Assembly (NCBI RefSeq): GCF_001013905.1
Contig: NZ_LN831790.1
Coordinates: 3,176,001-3,240,000 of the forward strand
DNA: 64,000 nucleotides
Direction of reading: 5' to 3'
Source of the DNA: Streptomyces leeuwenhoekii
Lineage (GTDB): Bacteria; Actinomycetota; Actinomycetes; Streptomycetales; Streptomycetaceae
The position numbers and the translations under genes are program-made. Position 1 is the first letter of the stretch, and each line of letters starts with the position of its first letter. Below the pieces are notes generated by a model, which saw nothing but the letters and a program-made list of their open reading frames with translations, was not told the origin of the DNA and searched no databases. Positions 7,796 to 15,889 of this stretch are shown piece by piece.

Positions 7796-10213
7796 TCAGG
7801 ACGACGGGCTCGCCGGTGGCCGGGCCCCCTGCGCGCCCTTCTTCAGGAAGCCCATGTCCTCGTACACCGGTGTCTCGAAACCGAAGGCGCCGGCGTTCGC
7901 GAGGCTCTTCCGCGCGGCGACGAGCTGGGGGCGCTGGTACAGGGGCAGGGAGGCGGCCGCCGCCCAGATGCGGGCGTCGGCCTTGCGCAGCAGCGCGCGG
8001 GCCTCCTCCTCGTCCAGCGTGGCCAGGGCCTGGTCGAAGAGCTGGTCGACCTGGTCGGTGCCGACCCGGGTGTAGTTCTGCTCGACGTTCAGGGAGCCGT
8101 CGGCGGCCGGGACGGGCTTGGCGTAGATGGGGCGCGCGTCGGTGGCCGGGAAGGCGGACGCGGGCCACGAGTACAGGGCCAGGTCGTACTGGCCGGACGC
8201 GATGTGGTCCTTGAAGTAGCTCTGGTCGGAGACCTTGGTGAGCTCGGTGCGGATGCCGACCCGCTCCAGCATGCCGGAGATCCGCTCCGCCACCGTGCGC
8301 AGCGCCTTGGAGCCGGAGCCGGAGGGGACCACGAAGCGGAGCGTGAGCGGCTTGCCGTCCTTGGCGAGCGGCGCCACCGCCGAGCCCGCCGGGGCCGCGG
8401 TGCCCCTCGGGGCGTAGGCGCCGGGGGCACCGCCCTGCGCCTTGTTCTCCCCGTTCCGCCCCTTCTTCCCGCTGTCCTCGTTCTTCTCGTTGTCCCCCTT
8501 GCCCTCCTTGCCCTCCTTGCCCTCCTTGCCCTCCTTGCCCTCCTTGCCTCCCTTGCCCTCCTTGTCCCCCTTCTCCTCCCTCTCCTCGTCGTCCCCGTCA
8601 TCCCCGTTGTCCCCGTTGTCCCCGTTGTCCCCGTCGTGCCCGTCCTCCGACCCGCCCGAGTCCGAGCCGCCGCCGTCGCTCCCGCCGTCCCCGCCGTCGC
8701 CGTCGCCGCTCTTGCCGTCCTCCCCGACGATGTACGTGCCGTCGTCGCCGCCCGGCGACTCCTCCTCCGGCTCCTCCTGCCCGGACCCCTTCCGCTGCCC
8801 TCCGGCGGCCTTCTCGCCCTCCTTCACCGGCCCGCCCGGCACCCACCCGGCGTCCGCGAGCAGAGCCAGCGCCTCCTTGGTGTCCTGGCTGCCCAGGGCC
8901 CCGCTGCCGTCGGCGTACGCGGCCTGGCCGGACAGCGCGAGGTGACTGCCGACCGGCACGGCGGGCAGCCCGAGGGGCTTCAGGACGGCCTGGGCGAGCT
9001 TCCTGCGGTCCAGGGCGCGGGCCACGGCCCGGCGGACCCGTTCGTCGGCGAGCGGGCCGTCGGCGCCGTTGAGGGCGAGCTGGGTGTAGGCGGGCTCCAG
9101 GGACTTGCGGACCTCGTAGCCGCTCAGGGCCCGACGCCGACGCTCCTGGGCGGCCCGCGCCTCGCGCCGCTCCTGGCGGGCGAGGATCTCCTCGTAGGCG
9201 GCATCATCGTCGGAGCCGTTGGCCACGGCCCAGGAGCGCAGGGCGTCCGCCGCCGACCGCTCACCGGCCGCACCGGCGCGCGGGGAGCCGCCCGGGCCCA
9301 TCAGCGGGGTACCGGTGGCCGTGCGGCGCGGGGCGGCGGCGAACCCGGGCTCCCGGGCCGCGTCCGGGTCGATCTCGGCCAGGTCGACCGTGCCGGCGAC
9401 CAGCGCGGCCATCCGCTTGTCGCGGGGCAGCGCGCGCAGCTCGATCCGCGACAGCTTGGCCTGGTCGCCCCACCAGCGCGGATTGCGGGTGAGGACGACC
9501 TCGCCCTGGTCGCGGTCGACCTTCTTCACGGCGAAGGGACCGGCGGTGACCTCCAGCTCGCGCCGCGCCCCGTCGTTGAAGGAGTCCGGGGTGCCCATGA
9601 CGTCCTTCGGGTACAGCGGGGTGAACAGCGACTTCCAGTCGGCGTAGGGGCGGCCGAAGGTGACCCGGACCTCCAGGTCGTTCTTGCCGCGCTCGATCTT
9701 CTCGATGCGGTCGTAGCCGGCGTTGCGGGCCGTCCAGTAGGCGCTGTCACGGCCGGAGAGGGCACGCCACTGGGCGGCGAAGTCCGCGGCTCCCACCTCC
9801 CGGCCGTCGCTCCAGACCGCCTGCTGGTTGAGCCTGTACAGGACGACCTGCTTGGGCTCGGTGGCGACGACCTTCGCCGACTCCAGATAGTCGGGATCGC
9901 GCACCGGGCGGCCGGCGGCGTCCATCCGGTACATCGACGGCAGCACGGCCTGGGCCACCCGGGTGGTGGTGGCGTCGGCGTCCGCCTGGAAGGCGTTCAG
10001 GGTGTCCGGTACGGAGTCCACCGCCCAGCGCAGCGTGCCGCCGTCGGCGACACGGGCGCGCGCGGCGGGGGCGATGTCCTGTGCCGCCAGCGGCTTGTCG
10101 GCCGTCTCGTCCTCGGTGGAGCAGGCCGCGAGGGCGGGCACGACGAGCACTCCCGCGGCGAGGAAGGCGACCGAGCGTGTGACCGAGCGCGGTCCGACGC
10201 CGACGTGGGACAT
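7796..10213 (-). CDS. Orphan peptide-type ABC substrate-binding lipoprotein with large low-complexity insert
   Basis: An 805-residue SBP family 5 protein with a Sec-type lipoprotein signal (LAAC, Cys31). The Opp/Dpp fold is seen in GTLRWAVDSVPDTLN (around 58-72), VLYRLNQQAVWSDGREV and the late QYDLALYSWP. Residues about 455-615 interrupt the fold with a charged low-complexity region rich in Gly, Asp, Glu and Lys, including tandem GKE and GDN triplets encoded by 9-bp DNA repeats. Normal family members are 500-600 residues, so the insert explains the excess length. No permease or ATPase genes adjoin it; it may serve another transporter or act as a sensor. The ATG has a GGAGG upstream. Confidence 0.85.
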   Translation of the reverse strand: MSHVGVGPRSVTRSVAFLAAGVLVVPALAACSTEDETADKPLAAQDIAPAARARVADGGTLRWAVDSVPDTLNAFQADADATTTRVAQAVLPSMYRMDAAGRPVRDPDYLESAKVVATEPKQVVLYRLNQQAVWSDGREVGAADFAAQWRALSGRDSAYWTARNAGYDRIEKIERGKNDLEVRVTFGRPYADWKSLFTPLYPKDVMGTPDSFNDGARRELEVTAGPFAVKKVDRDQGEVVLTRNPRWWGDQAKLSRIELRALPRDKRMAALVAGTVDLAEIDPDAAREPGFAAAPRRTATGTPLMGPGGSPRAGAAGERSAADALRSWAVANGSDDDAAYEEILARQERREARAAQERRRRALSGYEVRKSLEPAYTQLALNGADGPLADERVRRAVARALDRRKLAQAVLKPLGLPAVPVGSHLALSGQAAYADGSGALGSQDTKEALALLADAGWVPGGPVKEGEKAAGGQRKGSGQEEPEEESPGGDDGTYIVGEDGKSGDGDGGDGGSDGGGSDSGGSEDGHDGDNGDNGDNGDDGDDEEREEKGDKEGKGGKEGKEGKEGKEGKEGKGDNEKNEDSGKKGRNGENKAQGGAPGAYAPRGTAAPAGSAVAPLAKDGKPLTLRFVVPSGSGSKALRTVAERISGMLERVGIRTELTKVSDQSYFKDHIASGQYDLALYSWPASAFPATDARPIYAKPVPAADGSLNVEQNYTRVGTDQVDQLFDQALATLDEEEARALLRKADARIWAAAASLPLYQRPQLVAARKSLANAGAFGFETPVYEDMGFLKKGAQGARPPASPSS
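8492..8572. repeat. Tandem 9-bp repeat encoding GKE units
   Basis: The unit GCCCTCCTT is repeated perfectly five times at 8501-8545 and imperfectly on both sides (8492-8500, 8546-8572). On the coding minus strand it reads as Lys-Glu-Gly triplets inside the orphan lipoprotein. The unit is a multiple of three, so copy-number change would keep the frame. Confidence 0.9.
8588..8641. repeat. Tandem 9-bp repeat encoding GDN/GDD units
   Basis: The unit GTTGTCCCC occurs three times exactly (8606-8632) with one-to-two-base variants on each side (8588-8605, 8633-8641). It encodes acidic Gly-Asp-Asn/Asp triplets in the same lipoprotein linker as the GKE repeat. Confidence 0.85.
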
Positions 10214-10501
10214 CTCTGCTACCTCCGGAGGGCCGCGGGCGTTACGCTCACTTTTGGCGGTATATGGAGCTCATCAGATGTATGCGGCCACTGAAGAGGA
10301 AAGGGTTCGGCAACGCTGAGCGACACGTCGACCACGAGCGGCAAGGTCACTCGCGCGGCGTAACGCACCGGCGAACACACCCGCACGCTTCGGCCAATCG
10401 GTGTACATCCCTTCCCAGGGCCCGGTGTGACGCGCGACACTCGCAGGCGCATGAGCGTTGCCGGTCTTGGGCCTCGAAGGCCGAGGAAGCGAGGGCAAGT
10501 C
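10214..10501. other. Divergent intergenic region upstream of the orphan lipoprotein and the sdh-linked small gene
   Basis: A 288-bp gap between divergent genes. The lipoprotein's Shine-Dalgarno CCGGAGG lies just before its ATG. An A+T-rich patch (GGTATATGGAGC near 10259) and another around 10277-10285 could hold promoters, but I could not match a convincing -35/-10 pair. No coding potential is evident apart from a weak upstream extension of the next gene. Confidence 0.4.
10490..10494 (+). promoter_or_regulatory. Ribosome-binding site deciding the start of the sdh-linked small gene
   Basis: GAGGG about seven bases before ATG 10502, supporting this start over the GTG at 10427. Confidence 0.4.
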
Positions 10502-10792
10502 ATGTCCGTGCACGACGAACTCACGTCGGTCCAGCGCTGCCTGGAGGATCTGTTCCGGTCCATCGGCCGCCTGGAACAGCAGCTCGGCGGCAGCGGCCTG
10601 GAGATACGCCGGGTGCGCACCGACGCCGACCATCTGCGGGACAGCGTCGCACTGCTGCGCCAGGCGGCGGCGTCCCCGGCCGCGCCCAACCGGCCCGACC
10701 TCGTCACCATCTCCGACGCGCCGTACGACCTCTCGCTGTGGACGGACACGGACGACGAGGGCCTCGGCGCCCGCGACCGCCGCGCCCCCTGA
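10502..10792 (+). CDS. Small conserved hypothetical protein preceding the sdh operon
   Basis: A 96-residue protein. ATG 10502 (MSVHDELTSVQRCLEDLF) is chosen over the upstream GTG at 10427 because GAGGG lies about 8-12 bases before it. The N-terminal half (residues 1-60) is predicted helical with heptad-like spacing (VQRCLEDLFRSIGRLEQQL), suggesting a short coiled coil, and the C-terminus is acidic. No signal peptide or membrane segment is present. It is 48 bp upstream of the succinate dehydrogenase genes and probably co-transcribed. Function is unknown. Confidence 0.7.
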   Translation: MSVHDELTSVQRCLEDLFRSIGRLEQQLGGSGLEIRRVRTDADHLRDSVALLRQAAASPAAPNRPDLVTISDAPYDLSLWTDTDDEGLGARDRRAP

Positions 10793-10840
10793 GACCGCCG
10801 TCCGGCGCGCCCCTGAACCCTCAGTGAGGGGAGGCACATC

Positions 10841-11677
10841 TTGGCCACTGGTACGGAACCACCCCCCGCCGCGCAGCCCCACCCCCGCGGCGGCGTCCAC
10901 ACCGCGACGCGCGCCGCCATCGCCGCCCGGCACCTGCGGACCGACCGCTGGTGGCTGGCCCCGGCCGCCACGGCCGCCGGCCTGCTGGCGTTCGTCGTCT
11001 ACTCCACCTGGCGGGCCTTCACCGGGGCGGACTACTACGCGGCGCCCTACGTCTCGCCGTTCTACTCCCCCTGCCTGGCGGAGAACTGCGTGCCGATGCG
11101 GGGCGGCCCGAACTGGGAGATCTTCGGCGGCTGGTGGGGCCTCTCGCCCGCGATCATCATCCTGATCTTCCCGCTCGGCTTCCGTCTGACCTGCTACTAC
11201 TACCGCAAGGCGTACTACCGGGGCTTCTGGGCGTCCCCGCCGGCCTGCGCGGTGGCCGAGCCGCACCGCAGGTACACCGGGGAGACCCGCTTCCCGCTGA
11301 TCCTGCAGAACGTCCACCGGTACTTCTTCTACGCGGCCGTCCCCGTCGCCGGCATCCTGACCTACGACACCGTGCTCGCCTTCCGCGACGAGCACTACGC
11401 GTGGGGCCACATGGGCCTGGGCACGCTGGTCTTCCTCGCCAACATCGTGCTGATCTGGGCGTACACCCTGTCCTGCCACTCCTGCCGGCACATCGTCGGC
11501 GGCAAGCTGAAGCACTTCTCCCGGCACCCCGTGCGCTACCGCATGTGGCGGCTGGTGGGGAAGCTCAACGCCCGGCACATGCAGCTCGCCTGGGCGTCCC
11601 TGCTGAGCGTGGCGCTCGCCGACCTCTACGTGTACCTCGTCGCCTCCGGCGTCTTCGACGATCCGAGGTTCTTCTGA
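10841..11677 (+). CDS. Succinate dehydrogenase membrane-anchor subunit (Sdh1 type)
   Basis: A 278-residue polytopic protein with about five hydrophobic segments (around 48-66, 106-124, 155-175, 190-210 and 240-262) placed directly before flavoprotein and iron-sulfur genes. It is a single large cytochrome-b/anchor-type subunit rather than separate SdhC and SdhD. His residues in or near helices (NVHRYFF, YAWGHMG, SCHSCRHIVGG) could ligate haem or quinone. The start is TTG 10841, with GGGGAGG seven bases upstream. The stop overlaps the ATG of a tiny acidic ORF. Placement in the operon is the main evidence; the fold resembles the anchor of mycobacterial Sdh1. Confidence 0.8.
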   Translation: MATGTEPPPAAQPHPRGGVHTATRAAIAARHLRTDRWWLAPAATAAGLLAFVVYSTWRAFTGADYYAAPYVSPFYSPCLAENCVPMRGGPNWEIFGGWWGLSPAIIILIFPLGFRLTCYYYRKAYYRGFWASPPACAVAEPHRRYTGETRFPLILQNVHRYFFYAAVPVAGILTYDTVLAFRDEHYAWGHMGLGTLVFLANIVLIWAYTLSCHSCRHIVGGKLKHFSRHPVRYRMWRLVGKLNARHMQLAWASLLSVALADLYVYLVASGVFDDPRFF

Positions 11678-11784
11678 TGCGGCCCGGCGATGGCTCCGCG
11701 ACATCCGACGACCCCGACGGCTCCGACGGCTCCGACGGCTCCGACGACTCCGATGGCTCCGATGGCTCCGATGACTTCCGATGA
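11677..11784 (+). CDS. Possible 35-residue acidic DGS-repeat microprotein between sdh genes
   Basis: The ATG at 11677-11679 overlaps the TGA stop of the membrane subunit, the usual arrangement for translational coupling. The frame runs 35 codons to TGA 11782-11784, 13 bp before the flavoprotein ATG. The product is MRPGDGSATSDD followed by repeated Asp-Gly-Ser triplets. The DNA is a 9-bp tandem repeat (GACGGCTCC and variants) at about 11714-11772. It may be a real peptide or only a repeat expansion in a spacer that keeps ribosomes moving to sdhA. There is no recognisable domain. Confidence 0.35.
   Translation: MRPGDGSATSDDPDGSDGSDGSDDSDGSDGSDDFR
11714..11772. repeat. Tandem 9-bp GACGGCTCC repeat in the sdh operon
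   Basis: About six or seven head-to-tail copies of GACGGCTCC/GATGGCTCC with single-base variants fill most of the 120-bp spacer between the membrane and flavoprotein genes. Such repeats are prone to slippage. Confidence 0.8.
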
Positions 11785-11797
11785 GTGAGGCCCTGTG

Positions 11798-13753
11798 ATG
11801 TCCGTGGTCGACCGGCAGGAATGGGACGTGGTCGTGGTGGGCGCGGGCGGCGCCGGGCTGCGCGCCGCGATCGAGGCGCGCGAGCGGGGCGCCCGTACGG
11901 CCGTGATCTGCAAGTCGCTCTTCGGCAAGGCGCACACGGTGATGGCCGAGGGCGGCATCGCGGCGGCGATGGGCAACGTCAACGCGGGCGACAACTGGCA
12001 GGTCCACTTCCGCGACACCCTGCGCGGCGGCAAGTTCCTCAACCAGTGGCGGATGGCGGAGCTGCACGCCCGGGAGGCGCCGGAGCGGGTCTGGGAGCTG
12101 GAGACCTGGGGCGCGCTCTTCGACCGTACGAAGGACGGCCGGATCTCGCAGCGCAACTTCGGCGGCCACGAGTACCCGCGCCTGGCGCATGTCGGCGACC
12201 GCACGGGCCTGGAGCTGATCCGCACCCTCCAGCAGAAGGTGGTCGCCCTCCAGCAGGAGGACCACCGGCTGACCGGCGACTACGAGTCCCGGCTCAAGGT
12301 CTTCCAGGAGTGCACGGTCACCCGGGTCCTGAAGGACGGGGAGCGGGTCTCCGGGGTGTTCGCCTACGAGCGGGAGACCGGCCGCTTCTTCGTCCTGGAG
12401 GCGCCCGCCGTGGTGATCGCCACCGGCGGCATCGGGAAGTCCTTCAAGGTCACCTCGAACTCGTGGGAGTACACCGGCGACGGTCACGCGCTGGCGCTGC
12501 TGGCGGGGGCGCCCCTGGTCAACATGGAGTTCGTGCAGTTCCACCCGACCGGCATGGTCTGGCCGCCGTCCGTGAAGGGCATCCTCGTCACCGAGTCGGT
12601 GCGCGGCGACGGCGGGGTGCTGCGCAACAGCGACGGCAAGCGGTTCATGTTCGATTACATCCCCGATGTCTTCAAGGACAAGTACGCCGAGTCGGAGGAC
12701 GAGGCCGACCGCTGGTACGACGACCCCGACCACAACCGGCGCCCCCCTGAGCTGCTGCCCCGGGACGAGGTGGCGCGGGCCATCAACACCGAGGTGAAGG
12801 AGGGCCGGGGCTCTCCCCACGGCGGTGTCTTCCTCGACGTGTCGACCCGTATGCCCGCCGAGGTGATCAAACGGCGGCTGCCGTCCATGTACCACCAGTT
12901 CAAGGAGCTGGCCGACGTGGACATCACGGCCGAGGCGATGGAGGTCGGTCCCACCTGCCACTACGTGATGGGCGGCGTCGCCGTCGACTCCGACACGGCG
13001 GCGGCGCGCGGCGTGCCCGGGCTGTACGCGGCCGGCGAGGTCGCCGGCGGCATGCACGGCTCCAACCGGCTGGGCGGGAACTCCCTCTCCGACCTGCTGG
13101 TCTTCGGGCGCCGGGCGGGACGGTACGCCGCCGAGTACGCGACCGGTACGGCCGCGGCGCGCCCCCGGGTGGACGACGGCCAGATCGGCGCCGCCGCCGC
13201 GGAGGCGCTGCGGCCCTTTTCCGCGCACGGGGAGACCGGGGAGCCGGCCGGCGGCCCGCCGGAGAACCCGTACGCCCTCCACCAGGAGCTCCAGCAGACG
13301 ATGAACGACCTCGTCGGCATCATCCGCCGGGAGACGGAGATGAAGCAGGCCCTGGAGAAACTGGCCGAGCTGCGCGGCCGGGCCGGCCGGGTCGGCGTGG
13401 AGGGGCACCGGCAGTTCAACCCCGGCTGGCACCTCGCCCTGGACCTGCGCAACATGCTGCTGGTCAGCGAGTGCGTGGCGCGGGCCGCCCTGGAGCGCAC
13501 GGAGTCGCGCGGCGGGCACACCCGCGAGGACCACCCGTCGATGGAGCGCGCCTGGCGCCGGATCAACCTGCTGTGCCGGCTCGCCGGCCCCTCGGACGGG
13601 TCCGCGGCCGGCGGCCTGGCCGCGGCGGACCCGGCCCGCGGCCGCATCGCCCTCACCCGTGAGACCACCGAACCCATCCGCCCCGACCTGCTCGCCCTCT
13701 TCGCGAAGGAGGAGCTGGTCAAGTACCTGGCCGAAGAGGAGCTGTACGAATGA
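11798..13753 (+). CDS. sdhA: Succinate dehydrogenase / fumarate reductase flavoprotein subunit
   Basis: A 651-residue flavoprotein. The FAD Rossmann motif is GAGGAG (residues 15-20), with HTVMAEGGIAAAMGN as the covalent-FAD region and QFHPTGM and the REGDGG-like RGDGGVLRN active-site segments. The late GEVAGGMHGSNRLGGNSL completes FAD binding. It oxidises succinate to fumarate at the cytoplasmic face and passes electrons to the iron-sulfur subunit. ATG 11798 is preferred to GTG 11795 because it sits seven bases after GTGAGG. The last codons overlap the ATG of the next gene (ATGA). Confidence 0.95.
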   Translation: MSVVDRQEWDVVVVGAGGAGLRAAIEARERGARTAVICKSLFGKAHTVMAEGGIAAAMGNVNAGDNWQVHFRDTLRGGKFLNQWRMAELHAREAPERVWELETWGALFDRTKDGRISQRNFGGHEYPRLAHVGDRTGLELIRTLQQKVVALQQEDHRLTGDYESRLKVFQECTVTRVLKDGERVSGVFAYERETGRFFVLEAPAVVIATGGIGKSFKVTSNSWEYTGDGHALALLAGAPLVNMEFVQFHPTGMVWPPSVKGILVTESVRGDGGVLRNSDGKRFMFDYIPDVFKDKYAESEDEADRWYDDPDHNRRPPELLPRDEVARAINTEVKEGRGSPHGGVFLDVSTRMPAEVIKRRLPSMYHQFKELADVDITAEAMEVGPTCHYVMGGVAVDSDTAAARGVPGLYAAGEVAGGMHGSNRLGGNSLSDLLVFGRRAGRYAAEYATGTAAARPRVDDGQIGAAAAEALRPFSAHGETGEPAGGPPENPYALHQELQQTMNDLVGIIRRETEMKQALEKLAELRGRAGRVGVEGHRQFNPGWHLALDLRNMLLVSECVARAALERTESRGGHTREDHPSMERAWRRINLLCRLAGPSDGSAAGGLAAADPARGRIALTRETTEPIRPDLLALFAKEELVKYLAEEELYE

Positions 13754-14526
13754 GCGGCTACGAGGCCCACTTCCGGGTGTGGCGGGGAGACGCCGGGGGC
13801 GGCGGCCTGAAGGACTTCACGGTGGAGGTGAACGACGGCGAGGTGGTCCTCGACATCGTCCACCGCCTCCAGGCCACCCAGGCCCCCGACCTCGCCGTGC
13901 GCTGGAACTGCAAGGCGGGCAAGTGCGGTTCCTGCTCGGCGGAGATCAACGGACGGCCGCGCCTGATGTGCATGACCCGCATGTCGGTCTTCGGCCGGGA
14001 CGAGACGATCACCGTCACCCCGCTGCGCGCCTTCCCGGTGATCCGCGACCTGGTGACCGACGTCGGCTTCAACTACGCCAAGGCCCGCGAGGTCCCGGCG
14101 TTCGTCCCGCCCGCCGGGCTCGGCCCCGGCGAGTACCGCATGATGCAGGAGGACGTGGACCGCCCCCAGGAGTTCCGCAAGTGCATCGAGTGCTTCCTGT
14201 GCCAGGACACCTGCCACGTCGTCCGCGACCACGAGGAGAACAAGCCCGCGTTCGCCGGTCCGCGCTTCCTGATGCGCGTCGCCGAGCTGGACATGCACCC
14301 CCTGGACGCGGCGGCCGAGACGGGGCTGGACCGCAAGAGCACCGCCCAGGAGGAGCACGGACTCGGCTACTGCAACATCACCAAGTGCTGCACCGAGGTC
14401 TGCCCCGAGGGCATCAAGATCACCGACAACGCGCTGATCCCGCTGAAGGAGCGGGCCGTCGACCGCAAGTACGACCCGCTGGTGTGGCTGGGGTCGAAGA
14501 TCCGGAGGCGGCCCCCGGCCGGATGA
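13750..14526 (+). CDS. sdhB: Succinate dehydrogenase iron-sulfur subunit
   Basis: A 258-residue subunit. The plant-type [2Fe-2S] site is Cys54, 59, 62 and 74 (CKAGKCGSC...C). Two further clusters are ligated by C145-x2-C148-x2-C151-x3-C155 and by C208...C213/C214...C218P. This is the classic 2Fe-2S, 4Fe-4S and 3Fe-4S electron wire from FAD to quinone. It overlaps sdhA by four bases, so the two are translationally coupled. The C-terminal WLGSKIRRRPPAG is basic and probably membrane-proximal. Confidence 0.95.
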   Translation: MSGYEAHFRVWRGDAGGGGLKDFTVEVNDGEVVLDIVHRLQATQAPDLAVRWNCKAGKCGSCSAEINGRPRLMCMTRMSVFGRDETITVTPLRAFPVIRDLVTDVGFNYAKAREVPAFVPPAGLGPGEYRMMQEDVDRPQEFRKCIECFLCQDTCHVVRDHEENKPAFAGPRFLMRVAELDMHPLDAAAETGLDRKSTAQEEHGLGYCNITKCCTEVCPEGIKITDNALIPLKERAVDRKYDPLVWLGSKIRRRPPAG

Positions 14527-14551
14527 GGCGGCCGGGCAATCCCGGCCCGCC
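14527..14551. terminator. Convergent terminator between sdhB and the GH18-like gene
   Basis: GGCGGCCGGG, loop CAAT, then CCCGGCCCGCC with one bulge, right after the sdhB stop and five bases before the end of the convergent gene. It has no T tract but is well placed to act in both directions. Confidence 0.5.
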
Positions 14552-14556
14552 GCACG

Positions 14557-15813
14557 TCACCGCACCCAGCCCTCCCGGTACGCCCGCCAGTCCGCCTCCG
14601 TCGCGGCGAAGTCCACGTACAGGGCCACGCCGAAGCGGGCGCGGCCGGCGTCGGTCCGGGACAGGCCGAGACGCACGCCCCGGACGGCAGCCGGGACGGT
14701 CTCGGCATGGGCCCAGTGGCCGAACCGGTTCTCGTGGAAGAAGGGCAGGCCCATCAGCAGGTCGGTGGTGGGTGGGGTGGCCTCCAGGGCGAGCGCGGTC
14801 TGCCGGGCGACGTAACCGCCGTAGGTGCTCTGCAACGGCTGCATGGTGTCGTACGACATCACGGCGATCTGGTCGACGCGGCGGGCCACCTGGCCGAAGT
14901 ACTCCTGCGACCACCACTTGGGGTGTCCGGTGACCGTGCCCCAGAAGGAGTGGAAGCCGGGGAGCGGGTCGATCTGGTGGGCGGCCACCGACAACTGCGC
15001 GTTCCTCGGGCGGGTGACCCGGCGCAGGTCGTCCAGGAGCCCGAGGTAGTGGCGGTCGCCGGAGTGCAGGGGCTCCAGGTCGAGGTGGACGCCGTCGTAG
15101 CCCACGTCCAGCACCTGACGGGCGGAGCGGACGACGGCGGCCCGCGTGGCGGGCCGCTCCAGCCGCATGCCGTCGGGGCTCTCGGTGGCGAGGACGTCGC
15201 CGAGGAACGCCTGGACGCGGACGCCGGGCAGCGTCCGGTGCACCCCCTCGATCAGCCGGCGGGCCCTCGGGTACAGCGCCTTCGGCAAGGTGCCGTCGTG
15301 CTCCAGCGGGCCGGTGTGGACGTACAGGTCGCGGATGCCGGTCTCCCGCACGCGCCGCGCGAAGGCGGCGAGGTCCGCGTCGTCCTTGCGGCCGTCGACC
15401 CAGGCGTGGCCGAGCCAGATGGCGTCGCGGTTCCTGGTGGAGGTGCCCTCGGCCGGATCACCCGCGTAGGCCACACGCAGGGCCGTCTCGGCGGCGATCA
15501 GCGGCAGGAGCACGGCGAGGACGACGGCCAGGACACCGCGGCGCACCCAGCGCAGCCGACGGGACGCACGCCGCCCCTCCGGCACGGCCACGCCACCGGA
15601 GTCCTCGTTCCCCCCTGCCTCTGCGGTCCCGCCCGAGTCCGCCGTCCCGGCATCCCCCCGCGGCCCGCCGGGCCCCTCGGCCCCCTCGGCGTCACGGCCT
15701 CCCCCGGAGCCGCCCGCCTCCCCCGCCCGCCCGGTGTCCGGCCCGGAGCCCCGCCGCCGTCCCGGCTCCCCCGGCTCGCCCCCCGTCTCCCGCGTACCGC
15801 TCGTCCGCTCCAT
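14557..15813 (-). CDS. Membrane-anchored GH18-like (chitinase-fold) protein
   Basis: 418 residues from ATG 15813, which has GGAGG nine bases upstream; a longer form from 15867 is possible. Residues 1-85 are a Gly/Glu-rich disordered tail, 92-115 a single transmembrane helix, and the remainder an extracellular TIM-barrel-like domain. GYDGVHLDLEP (about 238-248) fits the GH18 DxxDxDxE catalytic strand with Asp245 and Glu247, and QIAVMSYDT matches the later GH18 M-x-Y-D strand. This suggests binding or cleavage of a glycan at the cell surface, but the first Asp of the motif is shifted, so activity is uncertain. Convergent with sdhB. Confidence 0.65.
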   Translation of the reverse strand: MERTSGTRETGGEPGEPGRRRGSGPDTGRAGEAGGSGGGRDAEGAEGPGGPRGDAGTADSGGTAEAGGNEDSGGVAVPEGRRASRRLRWVRRGVLAVVLAVLLPLIAAETALRVAYAGDPAEGTSTRNRDAIWLGHAWVDGRKDDADLAAFARRVRETGIRDLYVHTGPLEHDGTLPKALYPRARRLIEGVHRTLPGVRVQAFLGDVLATESPDGMRLERPATRAAVVRSARQVLDVGYDGVHLDLEPLHSGDRHYLGLLDDLRRVTRPRNAQLSVAAHQIDPLPGFHSFWGTVTGHPKWWSQEYFGQVARRVDQIAVMSYDTMQPLQSTYGGYVARQTALALEATPPTTDLLMGLPFFHENRFGHWAHAETVPAAVRGVRLGLSRTDAGRARFGVALYVDFAATEADWRAYREGWVR

Positions 15814-15889
15814 CGGCCCGCCCTCCATGTGTCGGCCACCCCGGACGTCCCGGTCGCGAAGCCGCATGCGAGCTCATACGCTCCCGAAT

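Noticed and set aside
5240..10294. A 1684-codon plus-strand ORF covering the typA region
   Set aside because: It is antisense to typA and the orphan lipoprotein, has repetitive Gly/Arg/Val/Leu composition and no domain. Long antisense ORFs are expected in high-G+C DNA.
10274..13534. A 1086-codon minus-strand ORF across the sdh operon
   Set aside because: It is the reverse frame of sdhC-like and sdhA, which have full FAD and membrane signatures on the plus strand.
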